From contig NZ_AP028934.1 in assembly GCF_036323475.1 (NCBI RefSeq), forward strand, positions 992,001 through 1,056,000: a stretch of 64,000 nt of DNA. The letters are read 5' to 3'. This DNA comes from Solobacterium moorei (lineage in GTDB: Bacteria > Bacillota_I > Bacilli_A > Erysipelotrichales > Erysipelotrichaceae). Position numbers and translations under genes: made by a program. Numbering within the stretch: position 1 is the first letter of the stretch; every line of letters begins with the position of its first letter. The notes below the pieces were generated by a model that saw nothing but the letters and a program-made list of their open reading frames with translations, did no database searches and was not told the origin of the DNA. Below, one piece after another: positions 32,936 to 43,121 of the stretch.

Positions 32936-33460
32936 CTATTCTGCCTCAGTTGTGTCCTTTGGAGATGTGATAGGGAAGTGGATTTCGTCCGCATAGAGGA
33001 AACTTTCTATACAGGAAGTATACTGTTGGATTGTATCTAGTATTTTATGCATTTGATCATCTGCACTATCTGGTTGAATACGTTCTACAATAGGAACCTC
33101 AATCATACCGAAAGCAGGATTATGTATGATTTTATCATGCCATTCTGAATCGGCTAGAAGTATACTGTATGCATGTTTTACTTTCTCATTTTGTGATACT
33201 AACCAAAGTTCAATGCCAAGTGTACGGTGGTCTAATGCAATGATAAACTTTAGATAGCGGTCATATAAAAATGCATCATGAATGGAGAAGTAACTGTAGT
33301 CCATAAATCCTGGTGTAATTTCACTAACAGTGAACACAGCAGGGATAGAATTATGTAACTTTGTAAAATAATTCATGATTTCGATATATGCAACCTGTAA
33401 ATCACCTTGATTCACTACTTTTTGGTAGGTATCAAGATAATAGTTCGTATCTTTCGCCAT
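32936..33460 (-). CDS. conserved hypothetical protein (DUF7000-like)
   Basis: 174 residues from the ATG at 33460, eight bases after GGAGG; a longer reading starts inside that ribosome site and is not likely. Sequence: helix-rich N terminus (YYLDTYQKVVNQGDLQVAYIEIMNYFTKLHNSIP), then an alpha/beta part with SIHDAFLYDRYLKFIIALDHRTLGIELWLVSQN. It resembles DUF7000-type proteins of Bacillota with no known activity. No membrane segment. It is divergent to the CPBP gene and stands alone. Confidence 0.6.
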   Translation of the reverse strand: MAKDTNYYLDTYQKVVNQGDLQVAYIEIMNYFTKLHNSIPAVFTVSEITPGFMDYSYFSIHDAFLYDRYLKFIIALDHRTLGIELWLVSQNEKVKHAYSILLADSEWHDKIIHNPAFGMIEVPIVERIQPDSADDQMHKILDTIQQYTSCIESFLYADEIHFPITSPKDTTEAE

Positions 33461-33565
33461 AGAATTAACCTCCACATAATCAAATTATACTTCATATAAC
33501 TTTAAGATTATATGATTTTATCATACTTCATGATTCATATATAATAAAGAACGGAGGTTCATTCT

Positions 33566-34420
33566 ATGAATTTTGACAGAATAAAAAATAACAGCCGTAA
33601 TATTCTAAGATCAATAGGATTAATAATCCTTGCACTTGCTATCTACAATGTTGTTTCAGATGTAGTAGTTGGACTAGGAAATAGTTTCTTTACAGATGAA
33701 CAGATTGAAGCACTAAGCTACTATTTCTTTGATACAGTTATCTGTGTATTAACATGTATCTTGTTATTTGCTGTGTATTACTTTACTTCTAGAAAGAAGA
33801 CGGGTCTTGCTCTAGCAGATTCTAAGATGCCTAAGTGGCTGATTGTTCCTTTTGCGATTGCAATTACACTTGGTATGGGTTTAGTTAGTGCCCTATGGTT
33901 AGACTTTACATATGATCAGCTTGCAAATGTACCATTTGTTGCCCAGAGCATTGAAAGCTTTGACTCTGCTTGGTCTACAATAGGAGAAGATCCATATATT
34001 TGGGTATGCTTATCCGTTGTTATCTTTGGCCCGATTGCAGAGGAACTATTATTCCGTGGTATTATTCATAACTCAATCAAGAAGGTATGCAATCCATATA
34101 TCGCAATCGTATTATCTGGTTTAATGTTTGGTATCTGGCATGGTGAGTTTGTACAGTCAGTATATACAACATTCTTCGGTATCGCTTTAGCAGTGGTATA
34201 TGAATACAGTGGCTCTTTATGGGTGCCAATTGGCATGCATATTTTGAATAACTTTACATCTACTTTACCACCTGCACTTGATACAACTTCTAACTACTTA
34301 CTTATCTCACACACGGAAGAGATTATGTTATTACCTACGATACTATTACTCATCTACATGATTCATTCTATCCATAAGAAGGAGAAAGAAAACCATGAAA
34401 TTAATTCTATATCATGCTAA
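33566..34420 (+). CDS. CPBP-family intramembrane metalloprotease
   Basis: 284 residues with about eight membrane helices. The CPBP (Abi) motifs are EELLFRG (Glu159-Glu160), FGIWHGEFVQ and HILNNF, which hold the metal-binding Glu and His. Family members include the Rce1-like CAAX proteases and bacteriocin-immunity proteins. The actual substrate is unknown. Start after ACGGAGG. It overlaps the dehydrogenase gene by 26 bases. Confidence 0.9.
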   Translation: MNFDRIKNNSRNILRSIGLIILALAIYNVVSDVVVGLGNSFFTDEQIEALSYYFFDTVICVLTCILLFAVYYFTSRKKTGLALADSKMPKWLIVPFAIAITLGMGLVSALWLDFTYDQLANVPFVAQSIESFDSAWSTIGEDPYIWVCLSVVIFGPIAEELLFRGIIHNSIKKVCNPYIAIVLSGLMFGIWHGEFVQSVYTTFFGIALAVVYEYSGSLWVPIGMHILNNFTSTLPPALDTTSNYLLISHTEEIMLLPTILLLIYMIHSIHKKEKENHEINSISC

Positions 34421-35390
34421 TGCGATGATGAAAGAAATTGCCGAAAACTGGGCAAAAGAAAATCAGATTGAAGTAACAGTATTATCAGAATTATTGACTG
34501 CAGAAAGTGTAAAACTTGCAAAGGGATATGATGGCATCATCAACTCTCAAGCTGCAGGTACTATCGATAAAGAAATTTATAGCACATTACGCGATTATGG
34601 TATTCGCCAGATTGCTTTAGTTAGTGCTGGATATGAATTATATGATTTAAAACTTGCAACAGAAAATAACTTAGTGATTACAAATGTTCCTAGTTACTCA
34701 CCAGAATCGATTGCAGAATATACAGTATTAACTGGTTTAAATCTTGTTCGCAATAACAATACTATCATCGCTAGCGTCGCAAAGAACGACTTCCGTTGGC
34801 AACCATCCATCTGTGGAAGAGTTATGGGAGATATGAAAGTGGCGATTATCGGAACAGGAAGAATTGGACAAATCACAGCGAGATTATTCCATGGATTTGG
34901 ATGTGAACTTGTTGGATTTGATCTATATCAGAATGAAGGTATTAAGAGTATCCTGACATATAAAGACTCGATTGAAGAAGCAGTTAAGGATGCGGATATT
35001 GTTTCCATCCATATGCCAGCAACCGTAGATAACCGTCATTGCTTTGACTATGAGATGTTTAAGAAGTTTAAGTCAGGTGCTATCCTACTAAACATGGCAA
35101 GAGGCTCTATTGTTGATACAGAAGGGTTACTAAAGGCTTTGGATGAAGGTATTCTATCTAGTGCAGGTATTGATACTTACGAGTATGAAATGCCATATAT
35201 CCAAAAGGATTATCAAGATAAGGCAATCGAAGATAAGGTATTTGCACGTCTAGTACATCATCCACGTGTGATGTATTCACCACATATTGCATACTTTACA
35301 GATGAAGCAATTAAGAACCTTGTAGAAGGCGCATTAAACGCTGCTGTTGAAGTGATTACAACTGGTACATCTAAATCTAGAGTAAACTAG
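34395..35390 (+). CDS. D-2-hydroxyacid dehydrogenase (D-lactate dehydrogenase type)
   Basis: 331 residues with the D-LDH layout: an N-terminal catalytic domain, then NAD-binding GTGRIGQITARLFHGFGCELVGFD, then catalytic Arg (NMARGSIVD), Glu (AGIDTYEYE) and His (SPHIAYFTDEA). It reduces pyruvate or another 2-keto acid to the D-hydroxyacid with NADH, which fits fermentation. Start ATG follows AGAAGGAG in the upstream gene, and the overlap of 26 bases shows coupling. Confidence 0.88.
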   Translation: MKLILYHANAMMKEIAENWAKENQIEVTVLSELLTAESVKLAKGYDGIINSQAAGTIDKEIYSTLRDYGIRQIALVSAGYELYDLKLATENNLVITNVPSYSPESIAEYTVLTGLNLVRNNNTIIASVAKNDFRWQPSICGRVMGDMKVAIIGTGRIGQITARLFHGFGCELVGFDLYQNEGIKSILTYKDSIEEAVKDADIVSIHMPATVDNRHCFDYEMFKKFKSGAILLNMARGSIVDTEGLLKALDEGILSSAGIDTYEYEMPYIQKDYQDKAIEDKVFARLVHHPRVMYSPHIAYFTDEAIKNLVEGALNAAVEVITTGTSKSRVN

Positions 35391-35449
35391 GCATATTCTT
35401 TGTGTTTTATGCTTACTTTGACTATCATCAAAGTAAGGAGTAAAAGAAT

Positions 35450-35836
35450 ATGAAAAAAATATTGGTTCTTGCTTTATCATTGTTTTTAGCTGGATGTATG
35501 GTTACTAAGACAAGTGAAACATCCAGTAGCTATCAAACAATTACATCAACAGAGGCTCAAAAGATGATTGAAGAAAACAAGGATGTAGTCATTCTTGATG
35601 TTCGAACAGCAGACGAGTATGCAAGTGGACATATCCCTAACGCTATCAATCTTTCTAATGAAGATATTCAAGCAGGTAAGGTAGATAGCTTAAAGGATAA
35701 GAAACAGCTCATTATGGTATATTGTCGTAGTGGTAACCGTAGTCGTCAAGCAGCACAGAAATTAGCTGAACTTGGCTATACAAATGTTGTAGACTTTGGT
35801 GGTATCCAAAGTTGGCAAGGAGATATCGAAAAGTAA
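35450..35836 (+). CDS. rhodanese-like lipoprotein
   Basis: 128 residues: lipoprotein signal (LAGC, Cys16), short linker, then a single rhodanese domain. Landmarks are ILDVRTADEYASGHIPNAINL and the active-site loop CRSGNRSRQAA with catalytic Cys. Thus it is anchored outside the membrane. Rhodaneses transfer sulfane sulfur. TAAGGAG lies upstream. Confidence 0.92.
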   Translation: MKKILVLALSLFLAGCMVTKTSETSSSYQTITSTEAQKMIEENKDVVILDVRTADEYASGHIPNAINLSNEDIQAGKVDSLKDKKQLIMVYCRSGNRSRQAAQKLAELGYTNVVDFGGIQSWQGDIEK

Positions 35837-35862
35837 AAAACTGGTCACAAACCAGTTTTCTT
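35836..35862. terminator. bidirectional terminator after the rhodanese gene
   Basis: ACTGGT, loop CACAA, ACCAGT with A and T runs on each side. Confidence 0.85.
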
Positions 35863-36665
35863 TATGATAAATGCTCAGTTTTACAGATTTCCTTTTCATG
35901 TTGTAAAGCAAACCACAGTTTTGTGCCATCACCAATTTCGTCAGCTTCTAAACGTATTGGTGTAAAGTTTAACTTCTCCACGATACTTGCATTTATAATT
36001 CGTTGAGGTTCATCAACCTCTAAAGAATAGTAATAAGGCTCTGGCTTTGTATCAGGCCCATACTGTGCAATATCAGGGTCTAGTGCAATAGCAGTATATA
36101 AATCCGTATTCTCATACGAATAACGTAATGCATGGTCTTTAATCATCTGTACCATGTTACGGAATATCGATTGTCTACGATAAGCAGTAGTTACATATGA
36201 ATTTGTAATTAGTAAAGTTTCTCCTGAAACTAGTAGGGAGGAGCTTTCTTTATTTGGTGGATAAGCAATCTCAGGGAAGTAATTACCACAGAGACAATAA
36301 TGTTCAAGATAAGTCCAATCAGATTCATCTGCACAGAAGTTAAATACTTTTTCATTGGTTAAAAGTGTATCCATGGATGCATGTAAACCCGATATGTCTG
36401 CAATAATCGTATCACCCTCATACACAAGTATTGTGATACGTTCTAATACATTACTATCAATCTCACTAACATGCTTAATCTCTTTACCATTTGATGAAAT
36501 CACTGGTAAAGCAAATAAACAGTATACATACTTACCAATAGATAAAACAGAATAATAGTCAGTATGAATTTCATACCAATCTAAAAGTGTACCTCTATCA
36601 TCTGGCAAATATTTCTCTAATCGAGTTAATGCTTTGGTTAAGTATAATTTTGAAAGGTTATCCAT
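35862..36665 (-). CDS. hypothetical protein, possibly GNAT-fold
   Basis: 267 residues without membrane segments. A region around LLITNSYVTTAYRRQSIFRNMVQMIKDHALRY looks like the GNAT acetyl-CoA loop (YRRxSIF where GNATs have RGxGxG/A), followed by strands up to PIRLE. The N-terminal half has a second mixed alpha/beta part (YYSVLSIGKYVYCLFALP). If it is a GNAT, the acceptor is unknown. It lies between the rhodanese and hicA genes, alone on its strand. Assignment is weak. Confidence 0.5.
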   Translation of the reverse strand: MDNLSKLYLTKALTRLEKYLPDDRGTLLDWYEIHTDYYSVLSIGKYVYCLFALPVISSNGKEIKHVSEIDSNVLERITILVYEGDTIIADISGLHASMDTLLTNEKVFNFCADESDWTYLEHYCLCGNYFPEIAYPPNKESSSLLVSGETLLITNSYVTTAYRRQSIFRNMVQMIKDHALRYSYENTDLYTAIALDPDIAQYGPDTKPEPYYYSLEVDEPQRIINASIVEKLNFTPIRLEADEIGDGTKLWFALQHEKEICKTEHLS

Positions 36666-36749
36666 GATTGAATTGTAACATTTTTATCTATTTTTGTATG
36701 GAGAGTACTGTGTTTACAAATAGAAAGTAAGTAGGATATGAGCAATATA

Positions 36750-36785
36750 TTGACACCATATATGACACCAATTATAATAAGGAGG
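36750..36785 (+). promoter_or_regulatory. consensus promoter of hicAB with direct repeat
   Basis: TTGACA (36750-36755) and TATAAT (36773-36778), spacer 17. TGACACCA occurs twice in it (36751-36758 and 36763-36770), a likely HicB operator. The GGAGG ribosome site (36781-36785) lies right after the -10 box. The expected transcription start (about 36785) would leave most of it out of the mRNA. Confidence 0.85.
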
Positions 36786-36792
36786 AAGATGA

Positions 36793-37041
36793 ATGTCTAA
36801 ATGGGATAAGCTTTTAAGTAAGATTTTATCTTTATCGAAAGATATGCGTTTTCAGGAATTAAAAAGAGTATTAGAGTACTATGGATATCAAATGAAAGCA
36901 CCATCAAGTGGTAGTAGTCATTATACTTTTCGTAAACCAGGTAAAAATCCTATTACAATTCCAAAACATGAACCTATTAAAAGGATATATGTTGAAATGG
37001 TTAGAAAGATAGTAGAGGAGGATCTTAATGAATACAGTTGA
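36793..37041 (+). CDS. hicA: HicA-family mRNA interferase toxin
   Basis: 82 residues. HicA pattern: ELKRVLEYYGYQ helix, catalytic His43 in GSSHYTFRKPG, ITIPKHEPIKRIYVEMVRKIVEE. A 17-residue N-terminal extension precedes the usual fold. The toxin cleaves mRNA and tmRNA when free. Its stop overlaps the antitoxin start by 14 bases. Overall length is above the typical 60 residues because of the extension. Confidence 0.9.
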   Translation: MSKWDKLLSKILSLSKDMRFQELKRVLEYYGYQMKAPSSGSSHYTFRKPGKNPITIPKHEPIKRIYVEMVRKIVEEDLNEYS

Positions 37042-37390
37042 ATATTACCTACAGTGTCCATATCGTTTAGAGATTATTCCTGACGTAGACGAAGGGGGAT
37101 ATGTCGCAAGTTATCCTGAACTAAGTGGTTGTATTACTGTTGGCAAAACGTTGGATGAGGTTGCTAAGAACGCTGAAGATGCCAAGAGGGAATGGCTTAT
37201 TGCTGCTTTGGAAAGTAATATCTCTATTCCAGATCCAACAACTTCTGAATATTCTGGACAGTTTAAGTTACGTCTTCCAAAGAGCCTTCATCGATCTTTG
37301 GCACAACACTCTAGAGAAGAGGGTGTAAGTATGAATCAATATTGCGTATATCTATTATCAAAAAATGACGCAATCAAAAAATGTAAATAA
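37028..37390 (+). CDS. hicB: HicB-family antitoxin with ribbon-helix-helix C terminus
   Basis: 120 residues. The partial RNase-H-like HicB fold is YRLEIIPDVDEGGYVASYPELSGCITVGKTLDEV. The C-terminal part (FKLRLPKSLHRSLAQHSREEGVSMNQYCVYLLSKN) is a ribbon-helix-helix DNA-binding domain. It neutralises HicA and represses the promoter at 36750. Start ATG has GAGGATC upstream, inside hicA. Confidence 0.93.
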   Translation: MNTVEYYLQCPYRLEIIPDVDEGGYVASYPELSGCITVGKTLDEVAKNAEDAKREWLIAALESNISIPDPTTSEYSGQFKLRLPKSLHRSLAQHSREEGVSMNQYCVYLLSKNDAIKKCK

Positions 37391-37397
37391 ATATATT

Positions 37398-37424
37398 AAA
37401 AAGCCAGGGTTGTCTGGCTTTTTG
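37398..37424. terminator. bidirectional terminator between hicB and lysS
   Basis: AAAAAGCCAG, six-base loop, CTGGCTTTTT. Confidence 0.92.
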
Positions 37425-37427
37425 TAT

Positions 37428-39077
<1,650 letters not shown>

Positions 39078-39083
39078 TCATAT

Positions 39084-39290
39084 AAAAAGCTCTACGTCAA
39101 GGGACGAGAGCTTTGTTCGTGGTACCACCCTAATTTACAGTATCTATACTGCCTCATTTTTGATTGTTAACGCGATCGCGGAATGACTCGGGAGTCCTTG
39201 TCAACATATATCCTCTCTGTTTCACTTTCACCATCAGAAACTCGCTGTAAGATACTCTATATGTTCTATCTCCGTCGTTGTCCTTCAACA
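39084..39290 (-). promoter_or_regulatory. T-box riboswitch leader of lysS
   Basis: The minus strand carries the T-box sequence AGGGTGGTACCACG (39118-39131), AGCGAG and GATGGTGAAAG of Stem I, and the terminator AAAGCTCT...AGAGCTTTTT (39084-39114). AACATATA and TATATGTT form a Stem I helix. A candidate specifier is AAG (Lys) at 39197-39199 in GACAAGGACTCC. Uncharged tRNA-Lys would pair with the leader and prevent termination. The specifier reading is tentative; the T-box itself is clear. Confidence 0.9.
39086..39114 (-). terminator. T-box terminator hairpin before lysS
   Basis: AAAGCTCT, 13-base loop, AGAGCTTT, then T run, on the minus strand. Competes with the antiterminator that contains the T-box sequence. 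Confidence 0.85.
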
Positions 39291-39295
39291 TGCAT

Positions 39296-39324
39296 AGTGT
39301 AACAATTTTTTTTCAAAACTGCAA
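39296..39324 (-). promoter_or_regulatory. promoter of the lysS T-box transcript
   Basis: On the minus strand TTGCAG (39319-39324) and TACACT (39296-39301), spacer 17. The first base of the IS1202-type target repeat (39324) touches the -35 box. Confidence 0.6.
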
Positions 39325-39352
39325 TTAACTTTACTGGTTTTCTTCAGTGTTT
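39324..39352. repeat. target duplication of the IS1202-type element, left copy
   Basis: Twenty-nine bases (starting ATTAACTTTACTGG, ending CTTCAGTGTTT) repeated at 40881-40909. The repeat includes the last codons and stop of uraA. Confidence 0.92.
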
Positions 39353-40880
39353 CTGAATCGAAGTTGATATTGTCTTAATGAACCGAAAGGGAAAATGCCC
39401 CATTTATAGAAAGGAATTGTTATGATTCATTCCATTAGATTGGATTGAATATGAAAAAGATTATATTAACCCCTATGGAAGAAAACAAATACAACATTAT
39501 TAAAGAACTGGTTGATCATTCTGGCAATAAACGCCGTGCGGCATTAAAACTAAATTGTTCTATTCGTACTATCAACCGCCTGATTACACGTTATAAGTCT
39601 GAAGGCAAATCCTCATTTTCACATGGTAATCGTGGACGATTACCATCAAACACATTCTCACTGGAAACGAAAAACAAAATCATTGAACTCTATCTTAACG
39701 AGTATCTTGATGCCAACATCACTCATTTCAGTGAAATCGTCCAGATGGACCTCGGCATCTCCATCAGTGACACCACTATTAGAAACTGGTTATCAGAACA
39801 CGATGTCTTGTCCCCAAAGGCCCATCGAAAAACCAAGAAACAATTAAAGGAACGTTTGACAAAACGATTAGACCAAACAACATCTACAAAGGCCAGAAAC
39901 GCAATCAATGAACAAATCGAATCAATTGAAGATGATACGCCTCATTCACGAAGATCTAGATCCAAATATATGGGAGAGATGATTCAAATGGACGCTTCAA
40001 GCTACGAATGGATTCCTGGCGAGATATGGCATCTACACCTAGCTGTAGATGATGCGACCGGTACTGCTGTTGGAGCCCACTTTGATATACAGGAGACCCT
40101 ACGTGGCTATTACAACGTTTTCCATCAGATACTAGTCGACTATGGCATACCCGCTCTATTCTATACGGATAAACGAACCGTATTTGAATACAGAAAGAAA
40201 ACCAAGGCCTTCGACGACGAGGATACCTTCACACAGTTCTCCTACGCCTGCCATAACCTTGGTGTCGAAATCAAAACAACGAGCATCGCACAAGCCAAAG
40301 GACGCATCGAACGTCTCAACCAGACTTTCCAATCACGTTTGCCAGTTGAACTTAGACGTGCTCGTATTACTTGTATGGCGGACGCGAATAAGTTCCTAAA
40401 ATCCTACCTAAAGGAATTCAATGCAAGGTTCGCCCTACACTTGAATAGTACCAATTCTGTATTTGAAGTACAACCAGATATAGAAACAATCAATCAAACA
40501 TTGGCAATCATTTCATCGAGAATAGTCGATCAAGGCAACTGTATCAAGTTCAAAAACAAGTATTGGATGGCCTATGACAAGGAACACAATAGAATTCCAC
40601 TAAGACCTAAGATGGAGGTATTGGTTATTGAATCATTTGATCAAAAGATCTTTGTCAATGCGATGGATACACTATACATCTTAGAAGAAGTACAAGTGTT
40701 TGAAGAAAATTCGGGTGAGTTCGATAATATCATTGAAACTCCTGAGAAAAAGAAAGTATATATTCCGCCGATATCTCACCCTTGGAGGAAGTATTCATAT
40801 CAATTATTTACAAAAAAGCAGAACTATTATAGCTCCGCTAATGTTCGTTAATTTTTAAGACATTTTCATTTTTGGTTGAC
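39353..40880. mobile_element. IS1202-type (ISNCY) insertion element, complete (1528 bp)
   Basis: Flanked by a 29-bp direct repeat. The ends are imperfect inverted repeats of about 26 bp, sharing TGTCTTAA and several positions outside it (left CTGAATCGAAGTTGA, right inverse GTCAACCAAAAATGA). One transposase fills it. Long target repeats (24-29 bp) are known for IS1202. It lies exactly between the uraA stop and the lysS promoter, so neither is damaged. Confidence 0.92.
39451..40851 (+). CDS. IS1202-type DDE transposase
   Basis: 466 residues from the ATG at 39451; an in-frame TTG lies two codons upstream. An N-terminal helix-turn-helix pair (NIIKELVDHSGNKRRAALKLNCSIRTINRLI and VQMDLGISISDTTIRNWLSEH) is followed by the DDE domain. 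Catalytic residues are probably Asp in MIQMDASSYEW, Asp in LFYTDKRTVFEY, and Glu in KGRIERLNQTFQSRLP. The frame is intact. Ribosome site is weak (TTGGATTG). In the family this enzyme moves the element with a long target duplication. Confidence 0.9.
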   Translation: MKKIILTPMEENKYNIIKELVDHSGNKRRAALKLNCSIRTINRLITRYKSEGKSSFSHGNRGRLPSNTFSLETKNKIIELYLNEYLDANITHFSEIVQMDLGISISDTTIRNWLSEHDVLSPKAHRKTKKQLKERLTKRLDQTTSTKARNAINEQIESIEDDTPHSRRSRSKYMGEMIQMDASSYEWIPGEIWHLHLAVDDATGTAVGAHFDIQETLRGYYNVFHQILVDYGIPALFYTDKRTVFEYRKKTKAFDDEDTFTQFSYACHNLGVEIKTTSIAQAKGRIERLNQTFQSRLPVELRRARITCMADANKFLKSYLKEFNARFALHLNSTNSVFEVQPDIETINQTLAIISSRIVDQGNCIKFKNKYWMAYDKEHNRIPLRPKMEVLVIESFDQKIFVNAMDTLYILEEVQVFEENSGEFDNIIETPEKKKVYIPPISHPWRKYSYQLFTKKQNYYSSANVR

Positions 40881-40909
40881 ATTAACTTTACTGGTTTTCT
40901 TCAGTGTTT
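40881..40909. repeat. target duplication of the IS1202-type element, right copy
   Basis: Original copy, overlapping the end of uraA including its stop codon at 40888-40890. Confidence 0.92.
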
Positions 40910-42246
40910 TCTGGTTCTTTTGATAAAAGTTTATTTACGATAATACCGAGGATCAATGCACAAGCTACAGATGTGATTGTAATCTTACCGAAGCTTAGTG
41001 ATAATCCACCGATACCAGAAATTAAGATACTTGAGATAACAAATAGGTTTTTGTTGTGGTCTAAATCAATCTTCTGTACCATTTTTAATCCACTGACAGC
41101 GATAAATCCATAGAGGGCCATACATACACCACCCATAACACATGCTGGGATAGTGGAGATGAATGTAACAAATGGGGTGAAGAATGAGATTAAGATACAT
41201 TCAAGTGCAGCGCCAATAATTGTTAATACAGAAGCGTTCTTAGTGATAGCTACACAAGCTACGGATTCACCGTATGTTGTATTAGGGCATCCACCAAAGA
41301 ATGCGCCAACCATAGAACCAACACCATCACCAAGTAATGTTCTATCAAGACCTGGATCTTTTAATAAATCTCTTTCAATAATACTTGAGATGTTCTTGTG
41401 GTCGGCGATATGTTCTGCGAATACTACGAAGGATACTGGAATGTACGCTACTGCAATTGTTCCGATATAGCCAAAGTCAATATCCTTAATACCTTCTAGT
41501 GCTGTTACAAATGTGAAGTCTGGAATCTTGAAGAAGGTAGAGAATGATACACCGTTCGCAAATAAATCAACGATAGGTTGATAGTTTAATATCTGCATTG
41601 GTTCATAACCTGTCTGAACTCCGATAAATGTTAGGATAGCGGCTACGATATAACCAGCTAAGATACCGATGATGAATGGAATCATCTTGGCGTGGGACTT
41701 ACCATAGGTACTTGCAAGCATTACACCAATTAAGGCAATGATACCAACAAGTACAGCAAATTGTGTTCTTGCGCCTGTTAAACTACTTGTTTGTAAATCA
41801 CCAACTGCATTGGCTGCTAGTGATAGACCGATAATTGCGACTGTAGGACCGATAACAACTGGCGGCATGATGCGATTTACCCAATCAACACCGATACGCT
41901 CAATAAATAGTGCAATCACTACATATACAAGTCCTGCAAACGCTGCACCAATAATGAGTCCAACATATCCAGCTGCTACCGTTGTAGCTCCAGCAAACGC
42001 AGCGGACATCGAACCAATAAACGCAAAAGAAGAACCCAAAAATACCGGGCTCTTCTTACGAGTGAATGCAACATAAACAAGGGTACCAACACCGGCACCA
42101 AAAAGAGCAGCAGCGGTATTCATACCGTTTTTGATGATGAGAGGTACTGCGATTGTTGCGGCCATAATTGCTAGCAACTGTTGGAATGCAAAAATAACTA
42201 ATTGATGAAACTGTGGTTTGTCTTCAACTTTGTAAATCAATTTCAT
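40888..42246 (-). CDS. uraA: uracil permease (NCS2 family)
   Basis: 452 residues with about fourteen membrane helices. Landmarks are LLAIMAATIAVPLII, FAEHIADHKNISSII and the uracil-type loop GGCPNTTYGESVACVAITKNAS. UraA-type proteins import uracil with H+. The start ATG has GGAGGAATTT upstream. Its stop codon lies inside the target repeat of the IS1202-type element. Nearest genes do not concern pyrimidines, and no PyrR-type attenuator is visible before it. Confidence 0.92.
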   Translation of the reverse strand: MKLIYKVEDKPQFHQLVIFAFQQLLAIMAATIAVPLIIKNGMNTAAALFGAGVGTLVYVAFTRKKSPVFLGSSFAFIGSMSAAFAGATTVAAGYVGLIIGAAFAGLVYVVIALFIERIGVDWVNRIMPPVVIGPTVAIIGLSLAANAVGDLQTSSLTGARTQFAVLVGIIALIGVMLASTYGKSHAKMIPFIIGILAGYIVAAILTFIGVQTGYEPMQILNYQPIVDLFANGVSFSTFFKIPDFTFVTALEGIKDIDFGYIGTIAVAYIPVSFVVFAEHIADHKNISSIIERDLLKDPGLDRTLLGDGVGSMVGAFFGGCPNTTYGESVACVAITKNASVLTIIGAALECILISFFTPFVTFISTIPACVMGGVCMALYGFIAVSGLKMVQKIDLDHNKNLFVISSILISGIGGLSLSFGKITITSVACALILGIIVNKLLSKEPENTEENQ

Positions 42247-42271
42247 GTGAAATTCCTCCCTTTAGTTAGGT

Positions 42272-42300
42272 ATGATATCAAATGCATAATGGATTTACAA
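42272..42300 (-). promoter_or_regulatory. probable promoter of uraA
   Basis: On the minus strand TTGTAA and TATCAT, spacer 17, 26 bases before the ATG. Confidence 0.55.
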
Positions 42301-42380
42301 TAATGAATTTTACTAATTTTTAAACTTTTGTTTAATATGATTTATAATAAAAACAGTTAAATCATTCGGAGGTGAATGTT

Positions 42381-43109
42381 ATGAAAAAAGTTGCGGCGTT
42401 TTTCGATATTGATGGAACAATCTATCGTGAAGGTCTGATTACAGAAGTGTTCAAAAAGATGGTTACACATGAGATTGTTTCTGGTTCACGTTGGACAGAT
42501 GAAGTAAAGCCTGCTTATATGGCTTGGGATCGTCGTATGGGTGACTATGATAATTACTTACAAAAGATGGTAGAAATTTTCAAAGAGACCACAAAGGGAA
42601 TCTCTGCTGTACATATTGAACATATTGCACAGAAGGTTATTGAACAGAAAGGTGAACGTGTATATCAATTCGCAAGAAAAGAGATTGAACGCCATCGAAA
42701 ACAAGGGCATCTCTTAATTGCGATTTCTGGTTCTCCAGAGCCACTTGTCAAAGAGATGGCTGAGAAGTATAAGTTTGATGACTTCCGTGGTACGCAATAT
42801 CTGAAGGGTGAGAATGGAATTTACACAGGAGAGGTTGTACCAATGTGGGACAGTGTTTCTAAAGAAAAGGCAATTCTAACATTACAGAAGAAGTATGATT
42901 TAGACCTACAAGCATGTTATTCCTATGGTGATACAAATGGTGACTTTACAATGTTTAAGAATACAGGGCATCCTTGTGCAATCAATCCAACGCGAGAATT
43001 ATTGCAGCGTATCCAGGGAGATAAAGAGTTATGCGAGCGCATGCGTGTTGTGGTAGAAAGAAAAGACGTTATCTACAATATCGATATCAATAGTTTACAT
43101 CTAGAGTAG
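42381..43109 (+). CDS. HAD-IB family phosphatase (SerB-like)
   Basis: 242 residues from the ATG at 42381, eight bases after CGGAGGTG. HAD motif I is AFFDIDGTIYREG, motif II lies in AISGSPEPLVKEM, and motif IV is YSYGDTNGDFTMF. The alpha-helical cap (VTHEIVSGSRWTDEV...) fits the IB group, which includes phosphoserine phosphatase and phospholipid-head phosphatases. Substrate is not determined. It heads a three-gene unit with the Nudix and UPF0158-GNAT genes. Confidence 0.88.
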   Translation: MKKVAAFFDIDGTIYREGLITEVFKKMVTHEIVSGSRWTDEVKPAYMAWDRRMGDYDNYLQKMVEIFKETTKGISAVHIEHIAQKVIEQKGERVYQFARKEIERHRKQGHLLIAISGSPEPLVKEMAEKYKFDDFRGTQYLKGENGIYTGEVVPMWDSVSKEKAILTLQKKYDLDLQACYSYGDTNGDFTMFKNTGHPCAINPTRELLQRIQGDKELCERMRVVVERKDVIYNIDINSLHLE

Positions 43110-43121
43110 AAGGATAAAGAA

